Shown in pieces: positions 15,645-23,629 of a stretch of DNA of 64,000 nucleotides. Position numbers and translations under genes: made by a program. How positions within the stretch are numbered: position 1 is the stretch's first letter; each line of letters begins with the position of its first letter. Where the stretch lies: assembly GCA_030690545.1 (NCBI GenBank), contig JAUYGN010000028.1:1-64000 (forward strand). The letters run 5' to 3'. Source of the DNA: Solirubrobacteraceae bacterium. GTDB lineage: Bacteria > Actinomycetota > Thermoleophilia > Solirubrobacterales > Solirubrobacteraceae. The notes below the pieces were generated by a model. That model had not been told where the DNA came from and searched no databases. It worked only from the letters and a program-made list of their open reading frames with translations.

Positions 15645-17261
15645 CTACGTGTCGAGCAGCACCCCGGGGTTCATCAGCCCCGCCGGGTCGACGGCGGCCT
15701 TGGCGGCGCGCAGCGCCGTGGCGAAGACGTCGGGGCGCTGGCGGTCGTACCACGGCCGGTGGTCGCGGCCGACCGCGTGATGGTGGGTGATCGTGCCGCC
15801 GGCGGCGAGCACGGCGTCGCTGACGACGGCCTTGATCTGCGCCCACTGCGCGACCTCCTCGCCGCGGCGCGCCGGCGCCAGCACGGTGAAGTACGGTGCC
15901 GCTCCGTCGGGATAGACGTGCGAGACGCGGCAGGTGATCCGCCCGCCGTCGCCGATCGCCTCGGACGCCGCTGCCGTCACCGTGGCGTGCAGCGACGAGA
16001 ACCGCTCCCAGGTGACGGCCGTCTCGAAGGTCTCCGACAGGATCCCCATCGCGACGAACGCGTCGCGCAGGTAGGGCGCGCGGAAGAAGGCCGCCCGCCA
16101 GGCGCCGACGGCGTCGCCGCTGCCGGCCGGGTCGCCGGCGAAGCGCGGCCGCCGCACGGCGCCGTCGTCCCACTCGCCGCCGGCCTCGGCGCACAGGTGC
16201 AGCGCCCGATCGAGCAGCTCGCCGACCGGGACGATCGCCTCCGACGCGCCCTCGAAGCCGAGCACGAGCAAGGCCGCGGTGCCGTCGGCGGCGCCGGTCA
16301 TGCGCGCCTCCTCGGCATCGATCAGCCGGCAGTTGGAGGGACCCAGCCCCGACTGCGAGATCGCCCGCAGCGCGTCGACCCCGGCACCGAACGAGGAGAA
16401 GCGCACCGCGGCCAGCGAGTTGGCCCGCGGTCGCGGGCGCACGCGAACCCATGCCTCCGTGAGGACGCCGAGGATGCCCTCCGAGCCGAGCAGCATCCGG
16501 TCCGGTGAGACGCCGGCGCCCGATCGCGGCAGCCGCCGTGACTCCCAGGCGCCGGACGGCGTGACCGCGCGGACCGACTCGACGAGGTCGTCGATCTGCG
16601 TCTCGACCGTCGCGAAGTGCCCGGCCGCGCGCGTCGCGATCCAGCCGCCGAGCGTCGAGAGCTCGAAGGACTGCGGGTAGAAGCGCAGCGTCAGATCCAG
16701 CGCGCGCAGCTGCCTCGCCAGCACCGGACCGGTCGCGCCGGCCTGGATCAGCGCCGCGCGCGAGACGTCGTCGATCCGCAGCACGCGATCGAGCGCGCCG
16801 AGATCGAGCGACACGGCGCCGTCGAAGCGCGCCGGCACCTCGCACTGCACGCCGCCGCTGACGCTCGTGCCGCCGCCGTAGGGCACGACCGCGAGGTTCG
16901 CGCCCGCCGCCCACTCGAGCACCGCCTCGACGTCGCGCTCGCCGCGCGGGCGGGCGACGACGTCCGGCGGGAACCGGAACTCGCCGGCGAAGCCGCGCAC
17001 GACGTCGCCGTAGGACCTGCCCCAGGCGTGCGACGCGCGCGCGTGCGCGTCGTCGCAGCAGATCGCGCGCAGCGCCTCCGCCTGCGGCACCGCGACGCGC
17101 GGGGCGGGCAGCGACGCGTCGTCGAGCGCGACCGGCTCGCGCACGTCGCCGTCGCCGCTGATCCGCAGGTGCTCCTGCAGGCCGCCTGCGACCGCCCGCA
17201 GTTGCGCCACCGACCAGGCGTCGTCCTCATAGCCCCAGCCCCAGTGATTGCGCCTGCGCAT
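15645..17261 (-). CDS. FAD-linked oxidase, alkyldihydroxyacetonephosphate synthase-like
   Basis: A 538-residue VAO/PCMH-type flavoprotein. The N-terminal MRRRNHWGWGYED is characteristic of alkyl-DHAP synthase relatives. The FAD pyrophosphate loop is VVPYGGGTSVSGGVQCE, and SFELSTLGGWIATRAAGH and SEGILGVLTEAWVRVRP complete the FAD domain. The C-terminus carries GGTITHHHAVGRDHRPWY, matching the catalytic His-rich loop of that enzyme, and ends MNPGVLLD. Eukaryotic homologues exchange the acyl chain of acyl-DHAP for a fatty alcohol to make ether lipids; the bacterial reaction is unproven. The start ATG 17261 is supported by TATCTT 8 nt upstream. It is divergent from a glycosyltransferase gene. Confidence 0.85.
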   Translation of the reverse strand: MRRRNHWGWGYEDDAWSVAQLRAVAGGLQEHLRISGDGDVREPVALDDASLPAPRVAVPQAEALRAICCDDAHARASHAWGRSYGDVVRGFAGEFRFPPDVVARPRGERDVEAVLEWAAGANLAVVPYGGGTSVSGGVQCEVPARFDGAVSLDLGALDRVLRIDDVSRAALIQAGATGPVLARQLRALDLTLRFYPQSFELSTLGGWIATRAAGHFATVETQIDDLVESVRAVTPSGAWESRRLPRSGAGVSPDRMLLGSEGILGVLTEAWVRVRPRPRANSLAAVRFSSFGAGVDALRAISQSGLGPSNCRLIDAEEARMTGAADGTAALLVLGFEGASEAIVPVGELLDRALHLCAEAGGEWDDGAVRRPRFAGDPAGSGDAVGAWRAAFFRAPYLRDAFVAMGILSETFETAVTWERFSSLHATVTAAASEAIGDGGRITCRVSHVYPDGAAPYFTVLAPARRGEEVAQWAQIKAVVSDAVLAAGGTITHHHAVGRDHRPWYDRQRPDVFATALRAAKAAVDPAGLMNPGVLLDT

Positions 17262-17269
17262 CGTGCGCG

Positions 17270-17275
17270 AAGATA
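17270..17275 (-). promoter_or_regulatory. -10 hexamer TATCTT, leaderless-type (minus strand)
   Basis: Read on the minus strand, TATCTT ends 8 nt before ATG 17261. The adjoining GATATC palindrome also lies 9 nt upstream of ATG 17285 on the plus strand, so the 23-bp divergent gap may hold both promoters; the plus-strand element is weaker. Confidence 0.45.
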
Positions 17276-17284
17276 TCCCCAACG

Positions 17285-18385
17285 ATGCCGACCACCATCT
17301 CCGTCTTCACCGCCTCGATCGGCGCCGGGCACGACGTGCCCGCCAACGTCCTCGCCGGCGCACTGCGCGAGCGCGGCGCCACGGTCGACGTCGTCGACGG
17401 GCTCGAGGTCGCCGGTCCGCTCGCGCGCGCGACCATCGACCGCGCCTCGTCGCTGGACTCGGCGGTGGGCAGAGTCGCGTTCGAGGCGGCCTACCTCCTC
17501 GGCACGGGCCTTGCTCCGCTGCGGCGCGCCGGCTCGAAGCTCGTCGAGCGGGCGATGGGCGGTCGCCTGGAGGACCACCTGAGCGCCCATCCTGCCGACG
17601 TCGTCGTGTCGACCTATCCGCTCTGGAGCGAGCTGTTCGGGCGCATGCGCAGCGCCGGCACGCTGACGGCGCCCGCCGTCAGCGCGATCACCGACCTCGC
17701 CGCGTTGCGCTACTGGGCGCATCCCGGGATCGACCTGCACCTGCTCACGCATCCCGAGTCCGAGCCCGAGGTGCGCTGGATCGCCGGGCCGCACACGCGC
17801 GTCGAGGCCGTTCACGGGCTGACCGACCCGCGCTTCGGCGATCCGCCCGAGCGCCTTGCCGCGCGCGCCGAGCTCGAGCTGCCCTCGCGCGGCGCGCTCG
17901 TCGTCGTCTCCGGCGGCGGCTGGGGCGTCGGCGACCTGCGCGGAGCGACCGACACCGCGCTGCACTACGGCGCCAACACCGTCGTCGTGCTCGTCGGGTA
18001 CAACGACGGCGCGCGCGAGCAGATGCAGGCGGCCTACGGTGCCGACGACCGCGTCCAGGTCTGGGGCTTCACCGATCGCATGGTCACGCTGCTGTCGGCC
18101 GCCGACGTGCTGATCCACTCGACCGCCGGGCTGACCGTGCTCGAGGCGCTGATCTGCGACTGCCGGGTCATCTCCTACGGCTGGGCGCGCGGTCACATCC
18201 GCCCGAACAACACGGCCTACGAGCGCCTCGGGATGGTCTCCGTGGCGAAGAACCGCCCGCAGCTCGCGCACGCGCTCGTCCACGCGCTCGCCGCCCCGCC
18301 GGTCGGTCCGCAGCGTCGCGAGCTGCCGACGGCCGCCGAGCTCGTCCTCGGGCTCGTCGAGCCGGTGCCGATCCACGCCGCCTGA
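17285..18385 (+). CDS. Glycosyltransferase, MGDG synthase/diacylglycerol glucosyltransferase type
   Basis: A 366-residue GT-B enzyme of family GT28. The N-terminal half matches the monogalactosyldiacylglycerol synthase domain (FTASIGAGHDVPANVLAGAL, STYPLWSELFGRMR). The C-terminal half has the nucleotide-sugar-binding domain (VVVSGGGWGVGDLRGA, VQVWGFTDRMVTLLSAADVL, STAGLTVLEALICDCRVISY). It probably transfers a hexose from a nucleotide sugar to a lipid acceptor at the inner membrane face. The gene is divergent from an ether-lipid-synthase-like gene 23 bp away, which suggests glycolipid synthesis. Confidence 0.88.
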   Translation: MPTTISVFTASIGAGHDVPANVLAGALRERGATVDVVDGLEVAGPLARATIDRASSLDSAVGRVAFEAAYLLGTGLAPLRRAGSKLVERAMGGRLEDHLSAHPADVVVSTYPLWSELFGRMRSAGTLTAPAVSAITDLAALRYWAHPGIDLHLLTHPESEPEVRWIAGPHTRVEAVHGLTDPRFGDPPERLAARAELELPSRGALVVVSGGGWGVGDLRGATDTALHYGANTVVVLVGYNDGAREQMQAAYGADDRVQVWGFTDRMVTLLSAADVLIHSTAGLTVLEALICDCRVISYGWARGHIRPNNTAYERLGMVSVAKNRPQLAHALVHALAAPPVGPQRRELPTAAELVLGLVEPVPIHAA

Positions 18386-18448
18386 CGTCGCCCCGGCCGG
18401 CCGCCGTCGCCGGCGCGGCATGCGCGCTCGCCGGCCCGGCCCGCGAAC

Positions 18449-18454
18449 TATCGT
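18449..18454 (+). promoter_or_regulatory. -10 hexamer TATCGT, leaderless-type
   Basis: TATCGT ends 7 nt before ATG 18462, deciding this start over an in-frame upstream ATG at 18420. Confidence 0.55.
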
Positions 18455-18461
18455 TGCGGTG

Positions 18462-19118
18462 ATGCAGCAGCCGGCCATCCTCGCTCGCGGCCACTGGCCC
18501 GCCGAGCGTGTGCGCGCACGCTGGCACGCCGAGCGCTACGTGGCCCCCGAGCCGATGGACGAGGCCGCGGACGCCGCGATCGCGGCCCTGCGCGAGCGCG
18601 GCTCGCCGAGCCACGACGGGCTCTCCGGTCGCCTCGTCACGCACGCCGAGCAGGGCGACGAGCTGACGATCGAGCTGCAGCCGGCGCGCTGGGCGCTGCG
18701 CCTCGTCGAGGGCGACGCGTCGCACTCGATGGCTGCGCTGACCGTCACGCGCGCCGCCGACGGGCGCTGGCTCGCCGGTCGCCGAGCGCCCTGGCTGTCG
18801 TCCTGGCCCGGTCGCTGGGCACTCGGCGCCGGCGGCGCCGTCGACGTCGGCGAGAGTCCGGCGCACACGCTCGCGCGCGAGCTGGACGAGGAATGGGCGG
18901 TGCAGCCCGAGCGCCTGACCGTCGAGGCGCTCGTGCGCCTGCCGCACCAGCTCGTCATGGTCGTCGGCCTGGCCTGGCTGCCCGACGGCGCGGAGATCGA
19001 GATGGACGCCGAGCACGACGCCTACGCCTGGTGGCCGGCCGACGTCGCCGCATGGCCCGCGGAGGCCGACGAGCCGCTGCGCCGGATGGCGACGCTGCTC
19101 GCCGCCCACGGCCGATGA
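18462..19118 (+). CDS. Nudix hydrolase
   Basis: A 218-residue protein with a Nudix box in its second half: GAVDVGESPAHTLARELDEE followed by WAV. This fits GX5EX7REUXEE with the usual final Gly replaced by Ala. It should bind Mg and hydrolyse a nucleoside diphosphate linked to another moiety. The N-terminal about 90 residues (HWPAERVRARWHAERYVAPE onward) are not recognised. The stop overlaps the next start (ATGA), so expression of the small membrane protein is coupled. Confidence 0.8.
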   Translation: MQQPAILARGHWPAERVRARWHAERYVAPEPMDEAADAAIAALRERGSPSHDGLSGRLVTHAEQGDELTIELQPARWALRLVEGDASHSMAALTVTRAADGRWLAGRRAPWLSSWPGRWALGAGGAVDVGESPAHTLARELDEEWAVQPERLTVEALVRLPHQLVMVVGLAWLPDGAEIEMDAEHDAYAWWPADVAAWPAEADEPLRRMATLLAAHGR

Positions 19119-19432
19119 CCCGCCTGCTGACCTTCGAGCGCCTGAAATGGGCCTCGTTCGCGCATTCCGCGGCGTACACCGGGCTGCTGATCACGATCTT
19201 CACGGGCCCCGACGGGCTGAAGACCGTGCTCGGCTGGGCGCACGGCATCGGCTGGATCGCGATGTCGCTGGCCTGCATCGTCGCGCTGCGGCTGCGGGTC
19301 ATCAACCTGCGCCTGGCGGCGGCCGTGGCCGTGCTCGGTGGCGTCGGCCCGTTCATCGGCTCGGCGGAGTTCGTGCGCCAGCACCGTCGCGGCGCCGGCA
19401 CCCCGGTCCGCCAGACGTCCACGAGCGCGTAG
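19115..19432 (+). CDS. Small membrane protein, DUF3817-like
   Basis: A 105-residue protein with three predicted membrane helices (FAHSAAYTGLLITIFTG, HGIGWIAMSLACIVALRL, LAAAVAVLGGVGPFIGSAEF). The in-membrane HG near the second helix and the final GPFIGSAEF resemble DUF3817 proteins, which are three- to four-helix membrane proteins of unknown function. The start ATG 19115 overlaps the Nudix stop. The C-terminal tail is short and basic. Confidence 0.75.
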   Translation: MTRLLTFERLKWASFAHSAAYTGLLITIFTGPDGLKTVLGWAHGIGWIAMSLACIVALRLRVINLRLAAAVAVLGGVGPFIGSAEFVRQHRRGAGTPVRQTSTSA

Positions 19433-19436
19433 GGAG

Positions 19437-19463
19437 GGATACTCCACCGTCTAGAGTGGGAGG
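19437..19463 (+). promoter_or_regulatory. Promoter and ribosome site region of kgd
   Basis: GATACT (19437-19442) could act as -10 with a start near 19450. GGGAGG (19458-19463) is a good Shine-Dalgarno sequence 6 nt before ATG 19470. A second hexamer TAGAGT (19452-19457) would place the RNA start after that site. This is a leadered gene, in contrast to most of its neighbours. Confidence 0.4.
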
Positions 19464-19469
19464 TCTCGG

Positions 19470-22400
19470 ATGGCCGTGGACACGACAGTTCAGGTGACGC
19501 TTCCCGCGATGGGCGAGTCGGTCCGCGAAGGGACCGTCCTCGAATGGCACAAGCAGGAGGGCGACACGGTGCAGGCCGACGAGACGATCGTCGACGTGTC
19601 GACCGACAAGGTCGACGCCGAGGTTCCCGCGCCGGCCTCCGGGACGCTCGCGACGATCCTCGTCGGCGAGGGTGAGACCGTCGCCGTCGGCAGCGTGCTC
19701 GCCGAGATCGCGCCCGGCGACGGCACGGTGTCCTCGCAGCCGGCCGAGCCGACCGAACCGGCCCCCGGGACCGCGCCTGGCGACGGTGCCGAGCTCGACG
19801 AGCCGATCGATCCGACCGCTCGGCGCGCCGAGCCGGCCGACCAGCCCGCCGAGCCGGCGGCGGGCCCCGGCCGCGATGACGACGGCGCACCTGCCTCGCC
19901 CGTCGCTCGCCGCGTCGCCGCGGCCGAGGGGATCGACATCGCGGCCGTGCAGGGCAGCGGTCCGGCGGGGCGGATCACGAAGGCCGACGTGCTCGCGGCC
20001 AAGACGGCCTCGGCCGCCAACGCCGCCCCGGTCGGCTCGGCTCCGTCTCCCCCGACGGGCGCCACCGCGCTGAAGGGCGGCGCGGCGATGCTCGCCCGCT
20101 ACATGGAGACCTCGCTGGAGGTCCCGACGGCGACGTCGCTGCGCACGATCACGGTCACGGCGATGACCGGCCGCCGCGCGGAGCTCAAGGCGGCGGGCCA
20201 CAAGATCTCCTTCACCCACCTGATCGCCTACGCGATCGCGCGCGCGGCGACCGAGCAGATGCCGGTGATGACCCACCACTTCGCCGAGATCGACGGCAAG
20301 CCGCATCGCATCGACGACGGCGCCGTGCACCTCGGGATCGCCGTCGACGTCGAGCGCAAGGACGGCAGTCGCACGCTGATGGTCCCGGTCATCCGCGACG
20401 CCGGTCGTCTGACGTTCCCCGAGTTCCTTGACGCGTTCGGCAACCTGATCGCCCGCGCCCGCGAGAACAAGCTCAGTGCCGACGACCTGGTCGGCGCGAA
20501 CGTCTCGCTGACGAACCCCGGCGCGATCGGCACGATCGCCTCGGTTCCGCGGCTGATGGCCGGCCAGGGCACGATCGTCGCGACGGGCGCGATCGGCTAC
20601 CCCGCCGGGCTCGAGGCGGTCGGCAAGATGATCGGCGCCGAGAAGGTCATGACGATGACCTCGACCTACGACCATCGCGTCATCCAGGGAGCCGAGTCCG
20701 GGCGCTTCCTGAAGGTCGTCGAAGAGTACCTGCAGGGCGAGCACGGCTTCTACGAGCAGCTCTTCCACGAGCTCGGCTCGCAGCTCGGGCCGTCGCCGTC
20801 GCCGCCTGCCCCTGTCGCCGCAGCCGTCGCCGCCCGTGACGCGGCCAGCGGCGAAGAGCAGCCGTCCGCCCCACCGCCGGCCGGCGAGCCCGACGACGAG
20901 CTGCTGCGCGCCGTGCAGGCCGCCGTCTCGCTGCTGCGAGCGCACCGCACGCACGGCCACCTGGCGGCGCGGCTGGACCCGCTCGGCCGCGAGCCCGAGG
21001 GCGATCCGGCGCTCGATCCCGAGCCGCTCGGGCTGACGCCGCAGCTGATGGCCCGCATCCCGGCGCAGATCCTGCGGATCGACGTCCCCGGTGCGACGCT
21101 CGCCGACGCGCTGCCGCACCTGCGCGAGACCTACTGCGGCACGATCGCCTACGAGATCGAGCACATCGCCTCGCATCGCCAGCGCACCTGGCTGCGCGCG
21201 AAGATCGAGTCCGGCGAGTTCCGCGCGCCGCTCAGCGCCGACGAGCAGAAGGCGCTGCTCAAGCGCCTGATCGAGGTCGACGCGCTCGAGCGCTTCATGC
21301 ACAAGGCCTACCTCGGCCAGAAGCAGTTCTCGATCGAGGGCCTGGACATGACCGTGCCGATGCTCGACGAGCTGATCCAGCTGTGCGCGGCGCACGGCGG
21401 GCGCGAGGTCGTGCTCGGGATGGCGCACCGCGGCCGGCTCAACGTCCTCGCGCACAACCTCGGCCGCCCGTACGACACGATCTTCGCCGAGTTCGAGGGC
21501 GCCTCGACGCTGGAGGCGGTCACGACGATCCCGCAGGGCGGCACCGGCGACGTGAAGTACCACCACGGCGCGCAGGGCTCCTACCAGCTGCCCGACGGCT
21601 CCTCGATCCTCGTCAACCTCGAGTCCAACCCGTCGCACCTGGAGTACGTCGGGCCGGTCGTCACCGGCGCGACGCGCGCGGCGCAGACGACGCGGATCGG
21701 TCCGCACGCGCGCCGCGACATCGACTCCGCCGTGCCGATCGTGCTGCACGGCGATGCCGCGCTCCCGGCGCAGGGCGTCGTGCCCGAGACGCTCAACCTG
21801 CAGGCGCTCGACGGCTACTCGGTCGGCGGCACGCTGCACCTCGTGCAGAACAACCAGGTCGGCTTCACGACCGATCCCGACGACGCCCGCTCGACGCGCT
21901 GGGCGTCGGACGTCGCGAAGGGCTTCGACGTGCCGATCATCCACGTCAACGCCGATGACGTCGCCGCCTGCCTCGCCGCGGTGCGGCTGGCGTTCGCGTT
22001 CCGCCGCGCGTTCGGCCACGACGTCATGATCGACCTGATCGGCTACCGCCGCTTCGGCCACAACGAGGCCGACGAGCCCGCCTACACGCAGCCCGAGCAG
22101 GCCGCGCGAATTCGCCGCCACAAGCGCGTCGCCGAGATCTGGGCCGAGCAGCTCGTCGCCCAGAACGTCGTCACGACGCGCGACGTGCAGCGCCAGAAGG
22201 ACGAGGTCTGGGGCGAGCTCACGCGCCTGCATCAGCAGCTCAAGGCACAGATCGAGCGGGCCGCCGAGGTCGGCGAGGTCGACCAGCCGACGGGCGAGTA
22301 CACGCTTGACCGCTCGCCGTCGCCGGAGGTCAAGACCGCCGTCAGCGCGACGCGCCTGGAGGTGCTCAACGACGAGCTGCTGCGGATCCCCGACGGCTTC

Positions 22401-23537
22401 ACCGTGCACCCCAAGCTCGTCAAGCAGCTCGACCGCCGCCGCGAGGCGATCGGGCCCGACGGCGGGATCGACTGGGCGCACGCCGAGTCGCTGGCGTTCG
22501 CCTCGCTGCTGACGGAGGGCACGCCGATCCGCCTGACCGGCCAGGACGTCGAGCGCGGCACGTTCTCCCAGCGTCATGCCGTGCTGCACGACGCGAAGAC
22601 CGGTCAGACGATCTGCCCGATCCAGTCGCTGCCGGGCGCGCTGGCGCCCTTTGAGCTGCACAACTCGCCCTTGAGCGAGGTCGCCTGCCTGGGCTTCGAG
22701 TACGGCTACAGCGCCGAGGCGCCCGAGACGCTCGTCCTGTGGGAGGCGCAGTTCGGCGACTTCGTCAACTGCGCGCAGGTGATCGTCGACCAGTTCATCG
22801 TCTCAGGCCTGGCGAAGTGGGGCCAGACGTCGCGCCTCGCGCTGCTGCTTCCGCACGGCTACGAGGGCTCCGGTCCGGAGCACTCCAGCGGGCGCCTGGA
22901 GCGCTTCCTGACGCTGGCGGCGGAGGGCAACATCCGCGTCGCGAACGTCACGACCCCCGCGCAGTACTTCCATCTCATCCGCCGCCAGGCGCGGATCGCC
23001 AAGCAGCGCCCGCTGATCCTGATGACGCCGAAGTCGCTGCTGCGCCTGCCGCAGGCGACGAACCGCATCGCGCATCTCAGCGAGGGGAAGTTCTTCCCGG
23101 TCCTGGCCGAGCCGCGCGTTCCCGTCGAGAAGGTCACGCGGCTCGTGCTGTGCACCGGGAAGATCTACTACGACCTCGTCGGCCATCCGCGGCGCGGCGA
23201 GGTGCCCGGCGTCGCCGTCGGCCGCGTCGAGCTGCTGTACCCCTTCCCGCAGGGACAGATCCTCGAGCTGATCGAGTCCTACCCCAACCTGCGCGAAGTC
23301 GTCTGGGCGCAGGAGGAGCCGCGCAACATGGGCGCGCGCTCGCACATGTTCCCGCGCCTCATGCAGATCCTTCCCGAGGAGCTGAAGTTCGGCTACATCG
23401 GTCGGCCCGAGCGCGCGTCGCCGGGCGAGGGCTACCCGGCCGCCCATCTCGCCGAGCAGTCGCGGATCGTCGAGACGGCGCTCGACCTGTCGGTCCCGGT
23501 CTCGCTGTATCCCGTCAAGACGCCGGGCGAGCGCTAG
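19470..23537 (+). CDS. kgd: Fused 2-oxoglutarate dehydrogenase E1 / dihydrolipoyl succinyltransferase E2 with its own lipoyl domain
   Basis: A single 1355-residue polypeptide carrying four modules. Residues 3-80 are a lipoyl domain with lysine K47 in DKVDAEV. Residues about 143-178 are a peripheral-subunit (E3)-binding domain (ASPVARRVAAAEGIDI, GPAGRITKADVLAA). Residues about 205-430 are the E2 acyltransferase core, with the active-site region STYDHRVIQGAESG (H402). Residues about 475-1355 are the thiamine-diphosphate E1 (MAHRGRLNVLAHNLGRPYDT, GDAALPAQGVVPETLNL, IGYRRFGHNEADEPAYTQPE). It converts 2-oxoglutarate to succinyl-CoA in the TCA cycle together with a separate E3. Mycobacterial Kgd (about 1230 aa) lacks the lipoyl and E3-binding domains, so this is a fuller fusion. 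Linkers at 85-140 and 440-475 are Pro/Ala-rich. Confidence 0.96.
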   Translation: MAVDTTVQVTLPAMGESVREGTVLEWHKQEGDTVQADETIVDVSTDKVDAEVPAPASGTLATILVGEGETVAVGSVLAEIAPGDGTVSSQPAEPTEPAPGTAPGDGAELDEPIDPTARRAEPADQPAEPAAGPGRDDDGAPASPVARRVAAAEGIDIAAVQGSGPAGRITKADVLAAKTASAANAAPVGSAPSPPTGATALKGGAAMLARYMETSLEVPTATSLRTITVTAMTGRRAELKAAGHKISFTHLIAYAIARAATEQMPVMTHHFAEIDGKPHRIDDGAVHLGIAVDVERKDGSRTLMVPVIRDAGRLTFPEFLDAFGNLIARARENKLSADDLVGANVSLTNPGAIGTIASVPRLMAGQGTIVATGAIGYPAGLEAVGKMIGAEKVMTMTSTYDHRVIQGAESGRFLKVVEEYLQGEHGFYEQLFHELGSQLGPSPSPPAPVAAAVAARDAASGEEQPSAPPPAGEPDDELLRAVQAAVSLLRAHRTHGHLAARLDPLGREPEGDPALDPEPLGLTPQLMARIPAQILRIDVPGATLADALPHLRETYCGTIAYEIEHIASHRQRTWLRAKIESGEFRAPLSADEQKALLKRLIEVDALERFMHKAYLGQKQFSIEGLDMTVPMLDELIQLCAAHGGREVVLGMAHRGRLNVLAHNLGRPYDTIFAEFEGASTLEAVTTIPQGGTGDVKYHHGAQGSYQLPDGSSILVNLESNPSHLEYVGPVVTGATRAAQTTRIGPHARRDIDSAVPIVLHGDAALPAQGVVPETLNLQALDGYSVGGTLHLVQNNQVGFTTDPDDARSTRWASDVAKGFDVPIIHVNADDVAACLAAVRLAFAFRRAFGHDVMIDLIGYRRFGHNEADEPAYTQPEQAARIRRHKRVAEIWAEQLVAQNVVTTRDVQRQKDEVWGELTRLHQQLKAQIERAAEVGEVDQPTGEYTLDRSPSPEVKTAVSATRLEVLNDELLRIPDGFTVHPKLVKQLDRRREAIGPDGGIDWAHAESLAFASLLTEGTPIRLTGQDVERGTFSQRHAVLHDAKTGQTICPIQSLPGALAPFELHNSPLSEVACLGFEYGYSAEAPETLVLWEAQFGDFVNCAQVIVDQFIVSGLAKWGQTSRLALLLPHGYEGSGPEHSSGRLERFLTLAAEGNIRVANVTTPAQYFHLIRRQARIAKQRPLILMTPKSLLRLPQATNRIAHLSEGKFFPVLAEPRVPVEKVTRLVLCTGKIYYDLVGHPRRGEVPGVAVGRVELLYPFPQGQILELIESYPNLREVVWAQEEPRNMGARSHMFPRLMQILPEELKFGYIGRPERASPGEGYPAAHLAEQSRIVETALDLSVPVSLYPVKTPGER

Positions 23538-23629
23538 TGTCGTGAGTCAGAAGTTCGCATGCATCTGACGGCGCCGGACCGCGTCTGCCGGTACTAGGAA
23601 CGCTGAGCTCGACCGGCGGCAGCGGCGGG

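Noticed and set aside
19353-22661. A 1102-codon open frame on the minus strand across kgd
   Set aside because: It is antisense to a gene with clear domain homology; its translation is low-complexity Arg/Ala/Asp/Val and shows no domain. It is an artefact of high GC at third codon positions.
23546-23569. GTCAGA/TCTGAC inverted repeat between kgd and acetoacetyl-CoA synthetase as a terminator
   Set aside because: Only 6 bp of pairing with a 12-nt loop; too weak to call.
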